A stretch of 64,000 nucleotides of DNA. Source: Macrophomina tecta. Lineage: Eukaryota > Ascomycota > Dothideomycetes > Botryosphaeriales > Botryosphaeriaceae. The notes under the pieces were generated by a model. That model saw only the letters and a program-made list of their open reading frames with translations. It did not search any database and was not told the origin of the DNA. The stretch lies in assembly GCA_024180945.1 (NCBI GenBank), contig JAKSGN010000006.1, positions 310,001 to 374,000 of the forward strand. Direction: 5' to 3'. Position 1 is the stretch's first letter. The number at the start of each line of letters is the position of its first letter. Shown here piece by piece: positions 11,480 to 22,001 of the stretch. A program made the translations under genes and the position numbers.

Positions 11480-12844
11480 CTATGCGGTGGATCGAGCAAT
11501 GGGATGGTCAGAGCGGATGTAGTCGCCTCTCGTGCTCTCGTTCCACAAGACGCCTTTTCGGACTATAATGAGTCAGGCATGGAAAGCGTTGGCAACGGCC
11601 GAGGCGTCGCGTTGCGGTCAATGTGGCGTGTGCCAGACTGCTCGCGTGCAGAGATCGTACGAGCAGGTCAGACACCAGTATTCCAAATGCGAACACAGCG
11701 AGGAGTAGTTTGAGTGGGTAGCAGAACATGAGCAGATGGTGAACGCCGTGCGTAGTCGACATATATTTACAAGACATAGGATCCCGGTCTCGAAGCGCGC
11801 CTTGGGATTTATCAAGGGCAAGGGTGGACCGATCTGTCGGGAGGAGGGCGAGCAAAAAGAGCAGATGGTGGGGGGATTGAGAGATGAGAAGTCAGATCTA
11901 GGATGGGATGTGAAGGGCAAGTTTGGGTAACGGGCCGGAGGCGAGAGTGAGGCCCCCGGTCCGGAGTGTAACTCCTTACTGTGGATTCACGTTGCGGGCG
12001 CAGCGCCCACGTCGTCGCGGGTGCTTTTTGGGAGGCAGTGTAACCAAGGATGTGGGATGGCCGGAAAAAGAACAGGGAAAAGCGATCCCATGCAGCAGCA
12101 GACCTGCATGAGGCTGGCCCTGGCAACGGCAACCCTCGACGGAGCGCCTTCGCTGCAAGATCTGTGACGGTCTCCATCTCGACACGGCCCGCTGGGAGCC
12201 AGGTGAGACTCAGCATCTGAATCCGCGCGACTCCTCATCTCTTCGCGCGTGGCTGTGGGCTGCGGCCCGGCCCCTGCCAAGGTCGGGTTCCCGAGCGGAG
12301 ATGGCGGACGCACAAGAGGTCTACATGCCCGTCGAGTCGCACCGGCAGCTGCGCGGTAGACGCGGCCAATACTGACTGGACGCGGGCTCGTCGGGATCGT
12401 GCTGGGGCCGACGTCTTCACGCCAGCTCGAATCTGAAGAAAGCGGCTTGCTGCTGGAGGCAGAGCTCCGGGGGTTGCTTTTTCAGGGCGAGCCCGACGGG
12501 CGTTGGGGCAGTGGCCATACGGATGTGAGCCCGGCGGTCTGATCGGCTCCTGGGAGAGCAGGGCCGTCGACAGCCGGGCCGCCAGGCTGGGCGGGTCGCG
12601 GTCGTCTGCAGGTGGCTGTCGAGGACCGTCGAGCCGGAGGGGCTGCTGCTTTGAGGGCAGCGTGCATGTCGTGGAGCTCGGGGAGGAAGGCGAGGGCGGC
12701 GTTCGCTAAGTGGCAGACTCGCGCTGGCTGACGGCCTTAGCGCTGCGACTCCACGCCCAGCAAAACAAAACACCAACATGCCATCTCGCACATCTTCGAC
12801 CCGACGCAACGGTCCCTCTGCCCTGACCAGCTCCCCGGCCGCCA
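11480..12844. other. divergent promoter region between PTH11-like gene and APC10
   Basis: About 1.36 kb separating two head-to-head starts. It holds several overlapping ORFs of 60-150 codons on both strands, none with recognisable motifs. An ATG at 12778 opens a Ser/Pro/Ala-rich frame that ends at a TGA just before 12933 and overlaps the APC10 start in another frame; it could be an upstream ORF. Confidence 0.55.
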
Positions 12845-14326
12845 ATGCCTCCAGCGACACGTCGCCGACATCAGCACCAGCCCCAGCCTCAGCCCGAGCA
12901 CCCGCTGGACCCTCCCTCGGATCTGGATGATGTAAGCCACGACGAGCAGCAGAGCGGCTACATGGAGTCCGTGATGGCCGATATCTACGCTGAAGCTGAA
13001 GATGAGGAAGAGGAGGGTCCGCCGGGTAGGTCCATGTCTCTGCTGCCGTTCGTGCGCAACTTTTGACGATATCGACTTCTCTTTTTCCTTGCCTCCGCGT
13101 TCTTTTCTTTCTTCACCCTGTCCCGCGTATTCCCCATCCGGTCGACTTTCTTTTTGCTACGGCTGTGTATATCCGCCACCGTCTGCAAATGCCACGCCCA
13201 GCCGCGAAACGACGGTCTATGCAGCGCCATGGCCCTGTCACCGAAGGATCGCCCCATGTTTCGGTCAGCCGGATGAGCCGAATCTGTCTTGCGTCCCTGC
13301 CTTAATTTCACACTGTCGCTTCGGCGGTGGCATTTCACAGATGAATGCCTGTTTCTGGCAAAGGGCTCTCACGCCACTCAAAAGCAATACTGTGTCTCTC
13401 GCCCTACGTCGTTGGACTATCCTCCGATCTCGAGGGCCGCATCTGGCGGCGGTCGTATTAGATCGCGCTTATCTGGAAATCCCAAGCGATTGGATTCCGG
13501 TGCGACCGTCAAAGCGCGCCCAAGATCTCGTTGCAGCAAGCCCTCTCTGTTCCGCGTGCTGCCAGTCTTTCCTGCGTTTCAAGATGAATGCTCAGCATCG
13601 TGGACCACTGACTAATGTTGCCTTCTAGAGTCCCCGACTGAACCCAGTTCGCCTCCGTTGCCACCCAATTTGAAGGAAATATCATCGCTCGCGTCATGGA
13701 CCGTATCTAGCAGTAAGCCAGGCTGTGGTGTGCCCCAACTGCGATCGCCATCGACATCACTTTTCTGGCAGTCAGATGGTCCACAGCCGCATTACCTCAA
13801 CATTCACTTTTTCAAGGTTGTTGAGATCGTGGCAATGCGCATCTACCTCGATTTTGACCAAGACGAGAGCTATACGCCAACAAAGATCGCATTCCTGGCA
13901 GGCATGGGTGAGATGGACCTTCAGGAATGGGGTGTCATGTCTTTCGTTGAGCCGAGGGGCTGGGTGAATGTCGATTTCGAGGGCGTCGGTGCTGTTGATG
14001 ATTCTGACGATGATGGATCGGGCTTCGAGGATGAGCTCGACGACGATGACGATGTCGAAGGGCGTGAGCACCGGAGGGGCAAGAAGCTTCCGGTCCTCAG
14101 GGCAATGCTTGTACAGGTAAAGATCCTGGAGAACCATCAAAACGGAAAGGACACACACTTGAGGGGCCTGCAGATCTTCGCAAGAGACAAGACGTTCAAA
14201 GAAAGACAGGGCACAACATCGAGGACGCCAACCGGGGCTCTCACAAAAGCAGATATCCCGGCCAACAAGAAGAAGAAGCTGAGAGATATGCCGGAGCCAG
14301 ACTTTGGCATAGCAGAGCTGCGTTGA
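12845..14326 (+). CDS. APC10: anaphase-promoting complex subunit 10 (DOC domain)
   Basis: Substrate co-receptor of the APC/C ubiquitin ligase; with Cdc20/Cdh1 it binds D-boxes and promotes processive ubiquitination. Exons 12845-13025 and 13629-14326 give 292 residues. The intron is 603 nt with a GTAGGT donor and CTTCTAG acceptor, phase 1. The DOC jelly-roll is clear: LKEISSLASWTVSSSKPGCG, LRSPSTSLFWQSDGPQPH, LNIHFFKVVEIVAMRIYLDF, DESYTPTKIAFLAGMG and ILENHQNGKDTHLRGLQIF. A fungal acidic insertion (DDSDDDGSGFEDELDDDDD) sits between two strands. The protein ends in Leu-Arg, matching the hydrophobic-Arg tail that docks APC10 into the TPR subunit Cdc27/APC3. The N-terminal exon is Pro/Gln-rich and acidic; its start is the least certain part. 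Confidence 0.92.
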
Positions 14327-14678
14327 AAGCGCATGATCATCATCCCGCGGAGGATGCGAGTCATTCTCAAGCATCGGAAGAGAGATCGAATCAGACCCGC
14401 TGATAGTGACCGTGTAATGAGAAGTCGATAGGATCCAAAGAAAATAGAGTTTTATTTTTTTTTTTTTTTGGAATATCGATACCAGGCTTAGAAGAGACCC
14501 GTATCAAGAATCAACCATTGGCAAAAGAAGTTAGTGGTTGACGCGCAGGCACGCGGGAGTGGCCACGACTTCCCCTAATCGGTCGCCAAGAAGCATTGCC
14601 CGCATTATCCCTGTCGCTCCGTCGGTGCCGTCGTCATCTTGCGTGCCCAACCTGAGCAAACCCGTCAACGACGACAAC
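14327..14678. other. short intergenic region with a T15 tract
   Basis: 352 bp between two tandem genes. A T15 run at 14455-14469 lies about 130 bp past the APC10 stop. An in-frame extension upstream of the AIM3-like start exists from 14538 but shows no conserved residues, so I left it out. Confidence 0.55.
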
Positions 14679-15993
14679 ATGAACAAATTCACCCAAATCG
14701 CAAAGGGTGGTTGGCACCCCGAGAAGAACAGCAAGCCGTCATACTCCCAGGAACCGGGCTTGAAAGACAAAGCAGTACGCTTGCGCACCCCGCACTAGCC
14801 CCGCGGCCCTTCTACATGACGTATCGGCTGACAACTCTGGTGCACAACAGAAAGGAATTCTGGGAAGAGGCAACAAGGACCCCTATGAAGAACAGCGTAA
14901 CCACCAGTCGAGGCCGCTATCATCGCTGAAAGACCCCGCATCTTTTGCTCCTCCTCCAAAACACCAAGCATATTACGGAAATGGTGCGAGTGCAAGCGGA
15001 TCCTCCGGCACTGCTACTCCTGCAAACGCCGGGCTGGGGGCCCCTTTGACACAAACCCAAGTCCAGCATTCGCAACAACGACAGATAGCTGCTGCGCACG
15101 CAGCGCAGGAGGAGGAAGAACCAAGACCGCCGCCGGGCCCGTACCGTGTAGACACCACTGGTCTGTCGACCGCTCATCTACCCAAACCTCCTGTAAGGCG
15201 CCCCGGACAGGAGACCCCTGAGGCAGCTTCGCCTGTCAGGACGACGCCAGCGTTGCCTCCGGCTCCGTCGCAGAAACCGAGACTGCCGCCGCGACTACCT
15301 CCTAGGCAGAACTCGCATCCCGATCTCCATGCTCCGCCCCCGCCCCCGACCTACCAGGAGAGCGTTCAGACTCCGTCTGCGAACCCGAGCCAAGGCATAC
15401 TGAACCAAGGCGCTATAAACAGACTGGGAAATGCCGGAGTGAATGTGGCTGGGTTTGGTATTGGACGGACTGCTTCTCCACCCGTGCCCGCTCGTAATAC
15501 TGCGACCCCTCCGACACCTGCACGCACTGCATCTCCCGCGCAGTCTAGTCAACTTGGTGAGCTTCAGTCACGGTTCTCGCGGATGAGCACGGGCTCATCG
15601 CAGCCTGCTGCTAGCCCTGGGGGCGGAACGACATTTGCGCAGAAGCAAGCTGCGTTCAACACGGCCAAGAACTTCCACAAAGACCCTTCATCTGTTTCAT
15701 TTAGCGACATGCGCAGCGCCGCGTCAACGGCCAACAATTTCCGCGAGAGACACGGAGAACAGGTGGCGGCGGGTGTAAAGACTGCCAACGGGTTGAACCA
15801 GAAATACGGCGTCATGGATCGGGTCAACAGCGTGGCATCCGGCAGCGGAGTGGCCTCTGCGGCAAGCCCACCGCCAGGCCCCGTGGGGAAGAAGCCTCCG
15901 CCTCCGCCTCCTCCAAAGAAGAAACAATTGACAGAGCCGGGTGCCCCTTCACCGCCTCCTATTCCGCTCGCCAGCAAGCCCAGATCGTCTTGA
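14679..15993 (+). CDS. AIM3: AIM3-like actin-patch associated proline-rich protein
   Basis: Fungal Aim3 family; the yeast protein is an Rvs167-interacting cortical-patch protein whose loss alters mitochondrial inheritance. Exons 14679-14774 and 14851-15993 (intron 76 nt, phase 0) give 412 residues. The first exon opens MNKFTQIAKGGWHPEKN, and the splice yields LKDKA-KGILGRGNKDPYEE. The middle is Pro-rich with candidate SH3 ligands (PPRLPPRQ, APPPPPTY). A conserved C-terminal module reads FAQKQAAFNTAKNFHKDPSS, DMRSAASTANNFRERHGEQV and NGLNQKYGVMDRV, and is followed by a polyproline run and PPPIPLASKP at the end. This tail block is what identifies the family; the rest is low complexity. An alternative upstream ATG at or after 14538 would add up to 47 residues. 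Confidence 0.82.
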
Positions 15994-16958
15994 GGCAGGC
16001 TCGGCTTAGGCCATTGCTTTAGAGTATTCCATATTTGTCTCGTCGTATGGACACGCAGGTATTCTCAAGTTCTCTGATACATATATCAAAGGAGTCGTCA
16101 TTCGAAAGGCGGGTTGTGCATGTGCGCGGAAGGGGCAGGCACAAGCAAATGGATGCTCGGATGATGGGAAGGAAAAAAAAAAAAAAAAAGCTCGGCCGTA
16201 GAATATTGTTGAGAAGCACGACGGCAGCCTCGGCTTGCGACGCCACTGGTCCTCGTGGGCTTTGTTGCGGTCGTGTCAGCAATGGACCTATCAGAGCGCG
16301 CGAAGCAGCCGAGGTTTTACACAAGGTATCGTGAATCAGGCCCCTTGGCGGTGGGCATTGGACTCGCTTGTGCGAGGATGTGCGGCGCGAGGGACGCAGG
16401 GTGGTGGTCCGCCTCCGATCGCGCACGCGAGCGCATTGCGACTCCCAACGCGGGCGCTGCGCTGCGAACACTGCGGACGAGACGGGCTTTCGGGGGAGTT
16501 GGCAAGGCAGGGCTTAGGTAGACAAAGCGACAGAAGCGGGCCGCGTAGCAGCGGCGCGCTGGTCTTTAATGGCAAAAACGTCGCGTCTTGGCCTTCTCAC
16601 ATGAGCGCGCGAGGCGTGGCGCCTGCCCAATTGGGGCCCGTTCCCCGGTCTGAATTGTTGGGGCACGGGAGCTCGTCGGTAACGTCACTGCCCGTTCATC
16701 GTGAAATTTCCCAAGAGTGCGCTCCAGGGCTGCTTTTTGTATCCCACCCTCCCACCAATTGCTCCAAAACCCACCTGAAAGGCCTTGGCTCCCCCGGTCG
16801 AAGTCAGCCCGTCAACACTCGCCCGCATTATCGAGATCTCACCCACGCCAACCTGCATGAAGCTCTGTTGAGGCCGGACAAAGCGCCCAGGGCTTACAAC
16901 CTCTCACCACCTACACACCTCCCATCCCGGCTTAGATCCCCCGCCGCTCCCAAGAATC
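15994..16958. other. intergenic region upstream of the elongase, with an A17 tract
   Basis: 965 bp. An A17 run lies at 16173-16189, about 180 bp beyond the AIM3-like stop. Long ORFs at 16235 and 16255 are GC-driven and show no motifs; one simply runs into the elongase leader out of frame. The 16740-16958 stretch is C-rich, as is common in 5' leaders here. Confidence 0.55.
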
Positions 16959-18598
16959 ATGTCGGGTCCTTCCTTCCACCTCGAGTTCCCTTCGCGGGAC
17001 CTTTTCAAATTCCCTCCGGACTGGGCTCCTCCTGCGCTCCCACCACCGCCGCCTACCTACACGCTCCGCGCTCCGTTTAGCATCAGCGCCGAGACCTACA
17101 ATGCGCTGCTCTCTCCCAAGGTCCCTGCCACTATTGCCACTGTGTACGCCATTACTGTTACCCTGCTCAACCGCTACAACAAGAGCCGCGGGAACAAGCC
17201 GTGGGCCATTAGCAAGACCAAAGCCTTCTTCGCTTTTGTCATCCTTCACAATGTCTTCCTGGCCGTGTACTCGGGCGTCACCAATGTCGCAATGGCAAGG
17301 GCCCTCTACCGCATGAGCCCTGGCTTGAATGCCGGCCTAGTCGAGAATGTGGATGCGCTCTGCAAGATCCACGGCCCGCGCGGACTCGGCGACGCCGTCA
17401 CCTACAACAACACCATCGATGCCTGGGCGTCCAAAAACTCCCAGATCCTGCTGGGCGCAAATGGTCAGCCTGACCCCACAGATGTCGGCAGGCTGTGGAA
17501 CGAAGGCTTGGCTTTCTGGGGCTGGTGGTTCTATCTCTCCAAGTTCTACGAGGTCCTCGATACTGCCATCATCCTGGCTAAGGGTAAGCGCAGCTCTACT
17601 CTGCAGACATACCACCACGCCGGCGCTATGCTCTGCATGTGGGCTGGTATCCGCTTCATGTCGCCGCCCATCTGGATGTTTGTCTTCATCAATTCGGGTA
17701 TTCATGCGCTGATGGTAAGTCCTGGCCCAAACAAACGAAGCAATCGAATTGGATAATAATATTTGTATCACGGCCAGTACACTTACTACACCGTCTCCGC
17801 ACTCGGTGTCCGTGTCCCTCAGCCGGTCAAGCGTGCCCTGACGACCATGCAAATTACTCAATTCATCGTTGGTGCAAACTTTGCCGCTATCCACCTCTTC
17901 GTCTCCTACACCGTCCCAGTCTCGACCCCCTACACTCTCGTCCACACCGTTAGTTCGGCAGCTGCCTCTGCAGCTTCCGCTGTCTCGTCCTCTGCGACTG
18001 CTGCTGCCTCGGCGGCTAGCGCTACCGGTCTTGGTGCTCTGGTTAAGAAGATGCTTTTCCGCGCCGCTGGAGAAGAGGGTCTGGCTGAGAACGTGCGTGA
18101 CGACTCTGGCAACATTTTTGGCCCTGAGGCTGGCAACACGATTGAGACTCGTGAGGAGGTCAGGTGGAGGGACGAGTACGTCAGAGTTCCTTGCATTGAC
18201 ACCACTGGCCAATCCTTCGCCATCTGGCTCAACGTCATCTACCTGATGCCTTTGACGTAAGTTTCAACTTTCTACAATAGGGTTGGAGGAGGGTATACTA
18301 ATGTGCATTTAGCGCTCTGTTTGTTCGCTTCTTCATCCGCTCCTACATCAAGCGCACCTCGCAGGCTTCCAAGAGCCATGCTACCTCCAAGGCCGCCAAG
18401 GACGCTACCCACGGCATTGAGCGCGAAATGACCGCTAAAAACGGATCCGCAAATGGAAAGGCCCACCAGAACGGCTCTGCCAACCGGAAGACCGAGAAGC
18501 AGGTCGAGGCACATGTCGAGAAGCCAGCCAACGGTGGTCTTAGCACCACCAACCCCAACAAGACCGACATCAGCTATGCGGACATGGCCAAGCAATAA
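16959..18598 (+). CDS. ELO-family fatty acid elongase (3-ketoacyl-CoA synthase)
   Basis: ER membrane condensing enzyme of very-long-chain fatty acid synthesis. Exons 16959-17714, 17778-18256 and 18313-18598 give 506 residues. ELO hallmarks are KFYEVLDTAIILAKGK, LQTYHHAGAMLCMW, FVFINSGIHALMYTYYTVSA and TTMQITQFIVGANFA. The histidine box reads QTYHH instead of the canonical HxxHH. Helical segments include ATIATVYAITVTLL, FFAFVILHNVFLAVYSG and LAFWGWWFYLSKFYEV. An Ala/Ser-rich insertion and an Arg/Glu segment separate the last two helices (residues about 310-405), and the C-terminus after SYIKR is a Lys-rich soluble tail. The length exceeds yeast Elo2/Elo3 (about 345), and the arrangement resembles the fungal Gig30-type elongases. 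Chain-length specificity cannot be read. Confidence 0.9.
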
Positions 18599-19813
18599 AG
18601 AGGACACCAAGTTAAAAGATTGGATGCCGAAAGATGACACCAGATTGCACGAGACATACCCTCTCCTGACTACCGCAAGCCTAGACCGACTCTCGCCAGC
18701 TCCATCAGTAACCATGATGTACCCCTCCTACCTGCTTATGAACGTTATCTGGTCGCTTCTCTAGATCCACACACGCCATTTGTACATGTAGACAAGCGTG
18801 CGTTTCCTCATGTGTCGATACCACTGATCGCTCTTGCTTTTGCTCATGCTTTTCTTTTCTTTTCCTTTTTTTTTTTTTTTTTCTTTTGCGACCCTCACTT
18901 CTTCGCCGAAGCGGGTTGAGGCTTTTGGAGAAGTTGGAGAGTTTTTAAATTTCTTTTCTTTTTTACTTTTGAGGTGAATGAGAGGAGTTGTGCGTGCGAT
19001 GGTACTTTTTCTTGGAGGTTAAGATTCTCATTTCTCTTTCCCTGCGAGACCTGTCGGAGTGGTGGCGCGATGCGATAAAGGGAGATAGTGGGGCAATTGA
19101 GAGACTATTGGAGTAAGAAATGAAACCGGAAAATGGCTTGAGAGGAGATGAAGGGGGGTTAATAGGGAGAAAAAGGAATACGAGGATGACAAGGCGGTAA
19201 TTGTAGGATTGCCGCTAGTAAAAAGAAAATGAGGAAAATACGAAAAACGAGAGCGGGAGGGAGAAACAGCGAGGAGTGGACAAAAATACATTTCTTTTAA
19301 AAGTTCACAACGGGTGTGTTTATCAAACCGTGTGCCATCTGAATGATGATTGTCTCTCTATATGAGGTTAATTGCAAAAGTATTGCAACAGTAAGGACAA
19401 CCATGTATGGGGGCGTGGAAGCATCCATCCGGGCGTGATTGTCTATTTTGTGCTTCTTCTCCGTTTGCACTTCCGGCCACTGCAGTAGTATTGGACCCGA
19501 CCTTGCAAATGGTCGGAAATGTGGATTGCTCTCAATTGCTATGCAATAATAGAAAGATGAGCAGTCGTTGGACGTTCATGCTCTCGAAATCTCTACTTAT
19601 GGCAGGGAGCCAGGCTCCCTTTCTAGCATAACGTGGAGGTATTTGATAGATGCGTTTTCATTGCCAAAACATGTATGAGCGGGGTAGCCTTTTTGCTATA
19701 AACAACAATGGAGAGCTCTACACCGTGCCTAAAACGCCTCAAAAGACGAAACAACCACCGCCCATGGAATTTTTTTTTATATTACACAGCGCCAGTCACT
19801 TACCCAGCCATCT
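18599..19813. other. intergenic between convergent genes, with a T17 tract
   Basis: 1.2 kb between the elongase stop and the FMP25 stop. T17 lies at 18866-18882 inside a T/C-rich stretch, followed by an AT-rich segment to 19300. No ORF with recognisable content. It most likely holds two 3' untranslated regions. Confidence 0.6.
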
Positions 19814-21622
19814 CTACACCCCTGAATACACAGCCGTCACTCCCCTCCCGCACTCCACCCTCTGCTCCAAGTCCACCCACCGGCCGTTAAACTTGACCTG
19901 CTTCTTCGGCGTGATCTGGAACCGATGCTCCTCCTTCCCCCTGACCTTCCTCTCGGCCGCCTGGTCAAGCGGCTGGATGTACGTCGGATTGCTGACGTTG
20001 TTGCGCTTGCCGGTGCCGATCTGGTAGTGCTCGTTGTTGCCGAAGAACAGGATGTCGGCGCCCCAGTTGGTCTCGTTGGCCGAGGCGGCGTCGGTGCGGC
20101 GGCCGGTGCCGACGGTGCCGGCGTGCAGGTAGGCAATGTTGGCCATGACGCCGGCGACGTGGTTGGCGCCGACGGCGAACTGCGCGAGGCGGATGGGCAC
20201 GACGCGGTTGCTCGCCTCGTCGAACTCGAACAGTCCGGAGAAGGCGGGGATCTTGGTCGGCGTGTCCTGCACGTGCGTCCAGCGCCCGTTGCCCAGCCCG
20301 CCCCAGATTCCCTGGCCGCACGCCCACGCGTCGGCGGTGATGTTGCCTAGGTTGTTGCGGCGGGCGGGGGGGTTGCTGTCGTCGGCGCCCGGGTTGGAGA
20401 CGCGGGTGGCATCGACGGTGAAGTAGGTATTGTTGCCGCCGGCGGCGACACCGGTCACTTTGGGGACGAGGCCGGTGCCGCGGTAGAGCGATTGGATGGG
20501 GACGAGCGAGGGGGAGTCGACGAAGGGGACTTCCGGGTCGTATTGGATGCCGAGCTGGCCGAAGGAGTTGTCGCCGAAGCTGAAGACGCGGCCGTCCTTG
20601 TCGGCGGCGACGCTGTGGTAGTCTCCGGCGGCGATTTTGGCTATGTCGAAGCCTTTGAGTGTCGTGATCTCGTGGGGTGTATCGTACGGTCCTTGCGGGC
20701 GGGTTTGCCATGATAGGCCGGGGATACCAAGTTGGCCCTTACTAGGGTAATCTAGGGCACTAGAAGCGGAGGAGAAGACGCGGCCTTTGGAGGTGAGGAG
20801 TAACACATGCTCGAGTCCACCGGCAACTGAGGTGATCTTCTCACCTGAAGCTAGGTTCTTGGGTTCGAGCCTGCGGTAGCTAATGGGTGCGGTGGAGCTC
20901 AAGAAGGGGACCCAGCTACTTTCAGAAACCTTTTTGCCCGTCTCTTGTTCCTCCTTCGACACTGGGACCGAATAGACTTTACCATTGGAGCCAAGCGCAA
21001 TTATGCGATCCTTAGACAGAGCTAAAGACTTCAAGTCCTTGCCCCTCAGAGTGACCGCCGGCGCATTACAGTCCTTGTCGAAGGCCGTGCCCCATTGAAG
21101 GAGATCTCCTTTCTCATTGATGGCGGCAGCAAAGTAGCGATCCAATTTCACGTCGCGCAGTAGCACTCCATCGAAGAAAGGAAGGCGGCGCGGCGTCTTG
21201 ACGTATCGCTCCTTGCTATCTGGCGCAACCACCCTGCCGTCATTGGAGCCCCAGGCATAGACGCCTGGATTCTCCCAGCTCCGCTTGACTTGCAAGTGCT
21301 GGGAGCTGATTATATCCCGGTTTTCCTCCTTGGATGAGGCGGCCTTGCGCGGCTTCTCAAAAATCAGCTCGGGCTCCTCCGGAGCTTCGGCGTAGACATT
21401 GCGGTAAATCTGATTGCCGGCCGAATACTGGTAAATCGCCGCGACAGTTCCAACGCCAGTGAGGATGGCAACTGAGCGGGGGAAGCGTTTGCCAGGCGGG
21501 GCAGGGCGGGTGGTGGTTGTGGCGGAGCGCGCAGGGCATGCCTTGAGCTTCTGGGCGGTGCCGCGAGCCGCGGTCTTATTAATGCTGTACGCGGATTGGC
21601 GAAGGCAGCGCGTCGGCAACAT
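19814..21622 (-). CDS. FMP25: Fmp25-like mitochondrial RCC1-repeat protein
   Basis: Intronless, 602 residues. In yeast the homolog is an inner-membrane protein needed for assembly of the cytochrome bc1 complex. The N-terminus is Arg/Ala/Thr-rich with no acids, as in a matrix targeting sequence, and is followed by one hydrophobic segment, SVAILTGVGTVAAIYQY (about residues 50-66). Then come RCC1-type blades: PGVYAWGSNDGRV, RIIALGSNGKVYSV, GLEHVLLLTSKGRVFS with GQLGIPG, AAGDYHSVAADKDGRVFSFG with NSFGQLG, AWACGQGIWGGLGNGRW, and ADILFFGNNEHYQIGTGKR. The protein ends WVDLEQRVECGRGVTAVYSG-V. The start is the only ATG giving the presequence. It is divergently arranged with COG3. Family assignment is good; the ortholog name rests on the presequence, single helix and blade combination. 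Confidence 0.85.
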   Translation of the reverse strand: MLPTRCLRQSAYSINKTAARGTAQKLKACPARSATTTTRPAPPGKRFPRSVAILTGVGTVAAIYQYSAGNQIYRNVYAEAPEEPELIFEKPRKAASSKEENRDIISSQHLQVKRSWENPGVYAWGSNDGRVVAPDSKERYVKTPRRLPFFDGVLLRDVKLDRYFAAAINEKGDLLQWGTAFDKDCNAPAVTLRGKDLKSLALSKDRIIALGSNGKVYSVPVSKEEQETGKKVSESSWVPFLSSTAPISYRRLEPKNLASGEKITSVAGGLEHVLLLTSKGRVFSSASSALDYPSKGQLGIPGLSWQTRPQGPYDTPHEITTLKGFDIAKIAAGDYHSVAADKDGRVFSFGDNSFGQLGIQYDPEVPFVDSPSLVPIQSLYRGTGLVPKVTGVAAGGNNTYFTVDATRVSNPGADDSNPPARRNNLGNITADAWACGQGIWGGLGNGRWTHVQDTPTKIPAFSGLFEFDEASNRVVPIRLAQFAVGANHVAGVMANIAYLHAGTVGTGRRTDAASANETNWGADILFFGNNEHYQIGTGKRNNVSNPTYIQPLDQAAERKVRGKEEHRFQITPKKQVKFNGRWVDLEQRVECGRGVTAVYSGV

Positions 21623-22001
21623 GATTGGGCTTCGCGGTCTGCGGGAGGCGGATTGCGGGGAAGTATGGTGTTGGAGAGTTCAGGTTAGGAGCATAGTGGT
21701 GGGCGCAAGACCTTTTGGAACCCGCAGTCTGGGCAAGCGCTCTGCTGACGGTTGTGAGAGGCGCCCTGGCGGGCGAGTAGTCTCGAACGTCATGAATTCT
21801 TCGCCGCATCGACCGGGGCGGAAGCCACCCTTGCAGCCTTGGCGCTCCGCCCCTCCGACCTCCGCTCTGGGTGGCCGCTGGGCAACTGACCAGGTGTGCA
21901 GCAGCCGCACGCCCACAGCTCCAGCTCCGGCTCCTGCGCCCGCTCATACAGCGACCACAGGGGACCAGCACGCCGCCCAATCTGCGACACATGCGCCCAC
22001 C
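21623..22001. promoter_or_regulatory. shared divergent promoter of FMP25 and COG3
   Basis: Only 379 bp separate the two start codons, so both promoters must lie here. An ORF in the COG3 frame runs through the region from an ATG at 21792, but its residues are low complexity and the conserved COG3 start (MYEDAW) is at 22002. No TATA box stands out. Confidence 0.6.
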
